Positions 56,549-64,000 of a stretch of 64,000 nt of DNA are shown in pieces. Position 1 is the first letter of the stretch, and every line of letters begins with the position of its first letter. Under the pieces are notes generated by a model, which was not told the origin of the DNA, searched no databases, and worked only from the letters and a program-made list of their open reading frames with translations. This DNA comes from Norana najaformis (taxonomy: Eukaryota > Annelida > Clitellata > Crassiclitellata > Hormogastridae). A program made the translations under genes and the position numbers. The stretch covers positions 7,042,413 through 7,106,412 of the forward strand of contig OZ029925.1 in assembly GCA_964023275.1 (NCBI GenBank). Reading direction: 5' to 3'.

Positions 56549-59505
56549 CATGTATGTATGTATGTATGTATGTATGTATATATATAAGTATGTATGCATG
56601 TATATTTGTATGTTTCCAATCACTCTTATAGCGCATTTTAAGAATCTGTCAAAGGCACTGAAATATGATTATATAAAAGTTCTAAAAAGATGCATCTTAA
56701 GATAAGCCGAGAACGATGTGGTTGAAGAGTTCGAAGTTTCAGGGCAAGATTGTTCCTTCAGGACGATCCAGTGAAAAGGAAAATACGGTGTGATCCCGAG
56801 CCGTCGTAAATATAATTCTCGAGTTCCCTTCAAACATAAGTCGAGTGCTAGACATGTCATGGTTTGAGCACCAGATGTTTTCTTCGGTTCACTGAGCAAC
56901 CCATGGACCAGAAACGAAGAGATGGAAGGTTGAGAGGGTGGATAAGAGAATATAAAGACATCAAGTATTAAAGGCGAGGCACAGGCCAAGTGTGACTGGA
57001 TCCAACTGACAAATTTACGCTGTAAATAAGAAGACTCTCATTAGACGCTGAATAACTCTATATATCTCATCAAATGCAAAGTTTTAAACTTCTTTAAAAG
57101 CAGGATAAAATGGTATACAATCGCTATATTCCTGCATGGAATTATATTTGAACGCTAGTATCTTATTATTGGACCGAGTTGTCACCATAAAGAAATCGAA
57201 CTGTTCGCAATGTAATGTAACATCCAATTTCAGGTATCACGAGTAATATTTTGTTATATGGGTCCATGGTCTAAGCCCAGGTAGATGACTGACTGGTTTC
57301 AGTCAAACAGCATAAGACATACGGTAGGAATCACTTAAGTGACAGCCAAGTAGGCTATGCAGCAGTGCACAGCGACTCTTAACAGCTCAGACTTGATGTA
57401 GAGGCTGATTTTTAGTACAACCGAGACAACTTCAGATCGAGTGCAGTTCGATAGTAAGTTCAAAGTTCAAAATCGTACGTCATAAACTTAAGCTTAGTCG
57501 TTGGAGGATACATAACCAACGGGAATCGAAACTTTCGGAAAAGCAAAACATGACTGTGGTTCGCCAATGACTTATTTCTAACCCTGATTCGTCCTCAATA
57601 TACCACTCGATCACGCCATTATATATACCAAGACCACCGTCGTTGACCACTTTTCGTGAAAAAGAAAAAGTAGTAGTAGTAGGAGGAGGAGTAGTAGGAG
57701 GAGGAGAAGGAGGAGGAGCAGGAGGAGGAGGAGAAGGAGGAGGAGCAGCAGGAGGAGGAGGAGAAGGAGAAGAAGAAGAAGACTAATGAAAGATGGAGAG
57801 CTGAGTGGGGCCAGGTAGCGTGTTACTCTACGGACGACTAAGAGATACAAAGAGGACTCGATTTGTACTAACTTCACCGTTTCTGCAAATAGTATAAACA
57901 AGCCAACAGTATTTTAAAAAATTTAGCTGGTTCAAATGTGAGCCGTTCAGAAAACATTACAACCCTTGGAGTCATTCTTGATGCTACCCTTACCTTTAAG
58001 CAACATGTTTCTGCCGTCTGCAAAACCGCTTTTTCCATCTTAGAGCCTTATTAGAGACATATTCGTTCGGTTCTCACTGATGATAAGGCAGCTGCGATCG
58101 CCGTTGCTCTTGTCCAATCTAGACTTGACTATGCCAGTTCTATCATTTTCCATGCCCCGTCTTATAATATCAGAAAATTACAGCTGGTACAGAACTTGGC
58201 AGCACGCCTTGTCCATCCTAACTGCAACCTTTCATCTGCTGGCATTCTCTCACAACTTCACTGGCTCCCGGTTTCAAGATGCATTGATTTTAAAATAGCT
58301 ACAATCACCGACCAACTTCTCCATACCCAGCAACCTGCCTATCTCCGATCTTTAATTGATTTTCATGTTCCTGTTCGTAGCACACGATCTAGTGACCCTC
58401 TAAACCCGAGACAACCTTATTTGGGCAAAGTTATTGGGGAACTTGCTTTCTGTTCGGCCTCGCCTGTGATTTGGAACAGCATTCCTTTCTCTATCCGATC
58501 TGCTCCATCAGTCTCATGCTTCAAGCGGCTACTTAAAACCTTCTATTTTGCCAACTCACCTATCCCCTAGTTTTCCCTCTTTTGCTACTGCCTGACTCCC
58601 TCTGAGCGACTGACCGTGCCTCTGATTCAAATTATTTTTGATGTCTCTTAACATTCATTCATTCATTGTCATCTTAGATTATGAATTATGTCATTATTTT
58701 CAGTGTTACGTATTTGCAGGGGGTCGCAGTTGGCGAAGCTGAAGAAGATCAACGGCGGATTGAAACAGTAATACGTAAGGAAGCATGTTTTGTATGTAGC
58801 ATCGATTGAGAAACTAGACCCGTAAACTTAACAAACGGTATGGAATGATGTGCATGTGTGTATGTGTTTATGTATGCGTTTATATATATATATATGTATG
58901 TATGCATGTATGCATGTTTGTATGTATGTATGTACGTAGGTGTGCATCCAGAAACTTAATATAGCGCCTATTCAGAACCTAACCTGTGTAATACTTTTCG
59001 ATATTCACACCCCTTTAAGTTACTTTACATTACTTTTTCAGGCAGCCAACAGGATGACGAACGAAGACCAGAAAACAGAGACAACAGAGAACATTTCGCT
59101 CTTGATATAAAGAAACAGTGTTGCTTCATCACCGTATGCGTCATAGTGACCCTGTCTCTTCTTGCCTTCTTCATTGCGATGTTCCATCATTTTGACCAGA
59201 TGAATAAGCAGAATATGCAGATGAATCAGCAGTTGGTTTCAGAAATGAACAAGATGAGACATGAACTTGATGAAGAACGGGAGAAAAGGAAACAGGTGGA
59301 AGAGGTGCGATTGAGGGAGAACCAGCTACAGGCGGCAGGAGCGCAGTGGTTGCAACGATGCATCGGGCATCAAGTGGGAGATTACAGTTCTTTTACTGGG
59401 GTGCGACTCCTCTGGGGGCTAATAGAGATCGGTTATACAAACAAACAGCAGTTGAGATCGTGTTTGACCGAGTACAACGATCGTTTCTCACAAAAATTCT
59501 CTTGA
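56377..59505 (+). CDS. Gene 3: type II membrane coiled-coil protein, paralogue of gene 2
   Basis: Three exons: 56377-56433 (MNNERRRTANIDTG..., donor GTAATT, phase 0), 58720-58774 (acidic, GEAEEDQRRIETVI, donor GTAAGG, phase 0 to 1) and 59042-59505, giving 191 residues. A 63-residue charged cytoplasmic tail (DDERRPENRDNREH) leads to KKQ, a Cys-rich membrane helix (CCFITVCVIV..., about 64-86), a short Met/Gln-rich then Glu/Arg-rich coiled coil (about 88-132) and the C-terminal domain W140, C144-I-G, C178 and CLTEYNDRF. Compared with gene 2 the stalk is about half as long and has no cysteine or sequon. Intron 1 carries a (GTAT)n tract 17 bp after the donor and a CR1-like LINE fragment. The exon chain is supported by phase and paralogy, not by transcripts. 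Confidence 0.72.
56451..56612. repeat. GTAT microsatellite in gene 3 intron 1
   Basis: About 40 GTAT units starting 17 bp after the exon 1 donor. Long Tyr/Met/Cys ORFs over it are artefacts. Confidence 0.93.
57664..57785. repeat. Purine-rich GGA/GTA tract in gene 3 intron 1
   Basis: GTA then GGA, GAA and GCA triplets, almost all purine on the plus strand. Confidence 0.88.
57920..58665 (+). mobile_element. CR1-like LINE 3' fragment in gene 3 intron 1
   Basis: One open frame reads MAARLVHPNCNLSSAGIL, LHWLPVSRCIDFKI, PVIWNSIPFSIRS and CFKRLLKTFYF, the standard CR1/L2-type C-terminus. It ends TGATTCAAATTATTTTTGATGTCT then CATTCATTCATT. Upstream coding (VTTLGVILDATLTFKQH-like) reaches about 57,930. 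Confidence 0.75.
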
Positions 59506-60834
59506 ATTAACAGCTAAACCAATTCCTACTAATATTAAATCATAATTAAGTGCAAATTGAACTTGCGAACTGTCATAAAATTATAATAATTAATTAATAA
59601 GTGCAGTATGAACTGGAAGATTGCGAACTGTTAAAATATTTAAGACACTAAATGCTATTTTAGAAGCAACTGATGTTTCTAATTAGCCAAATATAACTAA
59701 AAGGTTTACTGCTCTTCTTAAATAGTTTCTCCAATTATTCTTTATTTCATTATTCCTAAAGGATAGCGGTTGTTAATCATCTGACATGATGACATAATCA
59801 TCCGAGCTGATGGATTCCTAATTTTATACGTCATAGCTGTTTTATTATTGTAATCTTCGAATCTGAATTTATTAAAAATTGCTAGCAACTGTTTTCACAA
59901 GTATAACAAAAAAATAAAATATAGATTATGACAACGAAATGGTTATTTTCTGGTATTAATTGTGATACACACATAATTTGGCTGGTGAACGGCCGTTCTC
60001 CCTCGGCCAATTGGTTCAGCTCTATAATGGCTCCCCTTTGCCAACAGCTTGACTAGTTCTGTGCTTCTGCAATTTTAAACTGTGAACTGTTAAAAGTGTA
60101 GTTTCTTCTTCAAGAGGCGCTATATAATTTGTAGGATTCAATGCAATTAAATAAAATACAGAAGAGTAGACATTGTTGTTCACTGCTCCGATATTGACCT
60201 GGTTATACATATTATGTTCATGTTATAAATGGCACTTATAAACCAACAGATCTCTGTGGAGAGTCCTTAGTTTATCTTGTGGCCTCTGTGTCAGAGGCGA
60301 TGGGCGTCATTTGGTAGTTAGAATTTAGGCAAAACTACTAATTTATCTCTTTGTAAATACAATGACAGATCCAGAGGCCAACACTGCCTGTTGGAGAAGT
60401 CTGGTCGAAATCCGACACAGGAGGAAAAGCAGAAGTCAGGCTACGGTGGATAAGAACGTTGAAATAGATGAGTCTTAAGCTTAAACCTGAATGACATCAG
60501 AGTACTTAGAGAACTGGGCAATGCATTTCAAATTTTTGATTCAGCCAAAACAAAAGAGAATGCTGTAACGGACAGGCCTATTTCTTATTAACCAATATTT
60601 CATGTTAAACGTTTTATTTCAACCGTTTTCCACTGTAGTAAAATTCAGCAAAGAAAGTGGACCTAAGAGAAGTAGGCTTGGATTCAGAAGATTAATAACT
60701 GTGTGGCCCGACAGCCAACGCTGTCTTGTCTCACGTGCAATGTATACATAAATTAATCAGTGATAAATGTGGCAGTGTTGTCACTCTGCAGAGCTGTGTT
60801 TATCTAAGATTTGAGTCGGCAGCATTCGATCCAC
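59506..60834. other. Flank between gene 3 and the minisatellite
   Basis: A+T-rich 3' flank of gene 3, including AATAAA near 59,913, and a partial R1 copy at 60,370-60,470. Nothing else recognised. Confidence 0.45.
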
Positions 60835-62247
60835 CCAATCGATCACACTGCTTCTCTGTCTACCCAATCGTTCAGACTGCTTCTCTGTCTATCCAATCGA
60901 TCAGACTGCTTCTCTGTCTATCCAATCGATCACACTGCTTCTCTGTCTACCCAATCGATCAGACTGCTTCTCTGTCTATTCAATCGATCACACTGCTTCT
61001 CTGTCTACCCAATCGATCACACTGCTTCTCTGTCTACCCAATCGATCAGACTGCTTCTCTGTCTACCCAATCGATCAGACTGCTTCTCTGTCTACCCAAT
61101 CGATCACACTGCTTCTCTGTCTACCCAATCGTTCAGACTGCTTCTCTGTCTACCCAATCGATCAGACTGCTTCTCTGTCTATCCAATCGATCAGACTGCT
61201 TCTCTGTCTATCCAATCGATCAGACTGCTTCTCTGTCTACCCAATCGATCACACTGCTTCTCTGTCTACCCAATCGATCAGACTGCTTCTCTGTCTATCC
61301 AATCGATCAGACTGCATCTCTGTCTATCCAATCGATCACACTGCTTCTCTGTCTACCCAATCGATCAGACTGCTTCTCTGTCTACCCAATCGATCAGACT
61401 GCTTCTCTGTCTATCCAATCGATCAGACTGCTTCTCTGTCTATCCAATCGATCAGACTGCTTCTCTGTCTATCCAATCGATCAGACTGCTTCTCTGTCTA
61501 CCCAATCGATCACACTGCTTCTCTGTCTACCCAATCGATCAGACTGCTTCTCTGTCTACCCAATCGATCACACTGCTTCTCTGTCTACCCAATCGATCAG
61601 ACTGCTTCTCTGTCTATCCAATCGATCACACTGCTTCTCTGTCTACCCAATCGATCACACTGCTTCTCTGTCTACCCAATCGATCAGACTGCTTCTCTGT
61701 CTACCCAATCGTTCAGACTGCTTCTCTGTCTATCCAATCGATCAGACTGCTTCTCTGTCTATCCAATCGATCAGACTGCTTCTCTGTCTACCCAATCGAT
61801 CACACTGCTTCTCTGTCTACCCAATCGATCACACTGCTTCTCTGTCTACCCAATCGATCAGACTGCTTCTCTGTCTACCCAATCGATCAGACTGCTTCTC
61901 TGTCTATCCAATCGATCAGACTGCTTCTCTGTCTATCCAATCGATCAGACTGCTTCTCTGTCTATCCAATCGATCAGACTGCTTCTCTGTCTATCCAATC
62001 GATCAGACTGCTTCTCTGTCTACCCAATCGATCAGACTGCTTCTCTGTCTACCCAATCGATCACACTGCTTCTCTGTCTATCCAATCGATCAGACTGCTT
62101 CTCTGTCTACCCAATCGATCAGACTGCTTCTCTGTCTACCCAATCGATCACACTGCTTCTCTGTCTATCCAATCGATCAGACTGCTTCTCTGTCTACCCA
62201 ATCGATCACACTGCTTCTCTGTCTACCCAATCGATCAGACTGTTTCT
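60835..62247. repeat. 29-bp minisatellite, about 49 units
   Basis: The unit is CTGCTTCTCTGTCTA-[C/T]-CCAATCGATCA-[C/G]-A. Nearly all variation is at two positions plus an occasional GATC to GTTC change. Because 29 is not a multiple of 3, each frame cycles through all phases; the unit has no stop in any plus frame, which creates overlapping 526- and 480-codon ORFs that are not genes. Confidence 0.93.
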
Positions 62248-62721
62248 TTGTGAGTTGGGAAAATGTAATTTCCAAAACCTTCGTATCGTGTTACGAAACT
62301 ATCTAGAAGGCTAGAGTACATTTCCTGAAAATAATCAATAGGATTAAAACAGAGTGGGGTTCAGATGGAATCCTCTTGGTTACGCATGCAACATGCAGCT
62401 TTATGTAGGTCAATCAGAAAAACACTTGTATCGGGCAAGTCGCCTCTTGCCCGTCAAAAGCCCCTCTGATATACAGTAAAGCTAACATAGATTTAATTGT
62501 TCGGACCTGTAGCGCTTTTGATTTATTTCTTTGTTATCAGCAGAGGATTGCATCAGTCTTTCTGATACTGTATTGCAGTTAACAATTTTAGATGGAGAAC
62601 AAGGTAGGTAACGGTAGGTTACTGTATTATAATTATGATCAGTAATGGCGAGGCGTTCAAAAACTGAAGATTGTCGATGAACTACAGCTGACCCACGCTG
62701 AAGGTCATGCTAGGGATGCAG
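62248..62721. other. Spacer between minisatellite and polymerase remnant
   Basis: No gene, repeat or element recognised in this 470-bp stretch. Confidence 0.4.
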
Positions 62722-63610
62722 TTAATTTTGAGTCTGTGCCGCCTCACAACTGTCCATCGCCTGCATGATAAGATGTTCATCGTAATCGCTCAATCTGTGG
62801 AGGTTGTCGAGGTATATGCACAGCTTGAGGTTGCAAGCTTTTTGGGCGGCCCCTTGATACTTGCCGATGATGTGACAGTGGTCGCGAACCTTGTCCACGT
62901 CGAGTATCCCGCCACAGATATGGCATTCCACAGCTTCATTGAATGCACGTCTATCTCTATCATCCATCTGCATATCAGCTTTGTTGCGGAGCTGTTTGTG
63001 GATGTAGGCGAGCTCACCTTGACGACCTTACAGGAACAATATCACGGCGTTTTCTCCGCGGTAGAGCACAGGCTCATTGACTTGGCCGCCATGGCGCACC
63101 ACGAAGTAACTGAAGCTGCAAATCTTCTGCTCTGCAATGAGCTTGGTATTGCTCTTGTTGGAGTCGTTGTCTGGGCATTCCACCGGAAAGTTCAATACCT
63201 CACAGTCCGCATAGGTGGTGTATAAGGCGCATATTTGCTTGTGGTGGTTCTGGAATTTAAGGGTGTCCTTATCCTCTTCCGGCACCTCATTCCGCTGCGG
63301 CATCCGCCTATGCTCCTGCAGTCTTTAGTGTGGGCATCTAGCATGTCCTGTCTGGATAAGACGTGCAGACAGCTACGGGATTGGTGTTTTTTGTGATCAT
63401 AGTTGCTGTTTTTGTACAGGACGCGGACAAGGTCATTGGTCTTGACGCAGTGTTGGTTTTTGTCGTCTGCCAGCAGTAGAAGATCGACAATGTGGAATAT
63501 AGTCTCGCTTGAAACACGTATTGGATACAGCCCGCGATTTCGCCCGAACACGCTTACGGCTTTGTCCGGGTTCTGGCCCTCGAACTTCCAGCATCACATT
63601 TTCGGCATGC
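62722..63610 (-). mobile_element. Polinton/Maverick-type protein-primed DNA polymerase remnant
   Basis: In order on the minus strand: FEGQNPDKAVSVFGRNRGLY (from about 63,600), HIVDLLLLADDKNQHC, the zinc-finger-like CLHVLSRQDMLDAHTKDC, then in a second frame LKFQNHHKQI and TTYADCEVL (the exonuclease-region YADxE-like motif), then in a third CHICGGILDVDKVRDHCH and GAAQKACNLKL. This order is typical of Polinton family-B polymerases. Frame changes near 63,300 and 63,030 and a stop at 62,722 show it is a fragment. No capsid, integrase or terminal repeats are seen in the window. Confidence 0.8.
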
Positions 63611-64000
63611 ACCTACCCGCAGTTAAGCCCGATGCGGCTTGAAATAGGTGGAGACAAGGTTTCGGCCGCATATTTCCATCCGTCAGATTTTCAACCACGC
63701 GCGTTTATTCTGCCTAACTGGCATTATTCTATTTGGGTGTACCTACGATGTTTCATACGTCACCGAGTGTCTAATTCGGTTTATGAACTGTCACAGATCC
63801 CCATGCGCTGACGATTCGTCACGCTGTGAGCAAAGAATAACCTCCTATAATCTCTCAGTCCCCGCGTCAGCGGAAGTTGTGGGCCGTCCCCAGAGCTCTA
63901 CCTGCCTGGTAGCGGCGTGTTTGGGCCAGCCTCGTTGGAGGGGCTCGGCCGGCCTACATGTTTCTGGTGCGTAACGGGAAATGTGGCTGGTGCTGCGGTG
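63611..64000. other. Right edge, unrecognised
   Basis: More G+C-rich than the rest of the window. It could be further Polinton sequence upstream of the polymerase fragment, but no motif supports this. Confidence 0.35.

Noticed and set aside
56289-56705. 138-codon [11 protein letters not shown] at the start of gene 3
   Set aside because: It is the GTAT microsatellite read through. The real gene 3 exon 1 is in another frame and stops at the donor before the repeat.
57611-57901. Leu-rich minus-strand ORF resembling a membrane protein
   Set aside because: The Leu run is the complement of the GGA/GAA/GCA tract.
60835-62247. CRISPR-like array
   Set aside because: The 29-bp units are contiguous with no unique spacers, and the DNA is eukaryotic.
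60726-62306. 526- and 480-codon plus-strand ORFs of LSTQS / CFSVYPID repeats
   Set aside because: They are overlapping readings of the 29-bp minisatellite, which has no stop in any plus frame. No start context, splice signals or non-repetitive domain.

Overview
The window is animal (metazoan) nuclear DNA. It holds intron-rich genes, an integrin alpha chain with a GFFKR tail, tRNA-derived SINEs, CR1-like and other LINE 3' fragments, a Polinton polymerase remnant, and microsatellites in almost every intron. The composition is A+T-rich. No rRNA, tRNA gene or taxon-specific marker fixes the phylum; a marine-invertebrate-like genome is my best guess (inference).

Region 1 (about 2.5-45.3 kb, minus strand) is two head-to-tail integrin alpha genes made by a roughly 23-kb tandem segmental duplication. 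Unit A is about 3.05-25.72 kb and unit B about 28.39-52.03 kb. By hand I could place 16 exons of gene A (22,182 down to 2,535; its membrane and tail exons must lie left of the window) and 17 exons of gene B (45,322 down to 26,662, including the transmembrane exon and a CGFFKR tail). Exon lengths match between copies except exon 4 (one codon) and exon 12 (one base). Exon 12 carries an extra base in A and a TGA in B. Gene B lacks the distal calf-2 exon seen in A. Three consecutive introns have GC donors. A decayed duplicate of exon 1 sits upstream of each gene.

Region 2 (about 48-59.5 kb) holds three small genes for single-pass membrane proteins with coiled-coil stalks. Gene 1 (minus, 48.0-48.6 kb, inserted in unit B) has an N-terminal membrane segment, a Cys-rich coiled coil with an N-glycosylation site and a C-terminal GPI-type signal; this is the architecture of tetherin/BST2. 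Genes 2 and 3 (plus, 52.7-54.6 and 56.4-59.5 kb) are paralogues of each other. They share a three-exon layout with identical intron phases and a C-terminal two-cysteine domain with a CLxx[FY]NxRF ending. I do not recognise this pair as a described family. Together the three form a candidate membrane-surface (possibly defence or recognition) cluster.

Region 3 (59.5-64 kb) has a 29-bp minisatellite of about 49 units and a broken Polinton-type DNA polymerase fragment on the minus strand.

Mobile elements date the duplication. Some SINEs and a LINE tail are at matching places in both units and are therefore older. An LTR-type insertion (13.1-15.0 kb, flanked by a CATC direct repeat) is only in A. 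A DNA transposon with about 130-bp inverted repeats (30.45-32.49 kb) is only in B. Nearly all long ORFs over ACAT, GGAT, ATT or the 29-bp repeats are simple-repeat artefacts. All exon boundaries are inferred from splice signals, phase and domain continuity; no transcript evidence was available.
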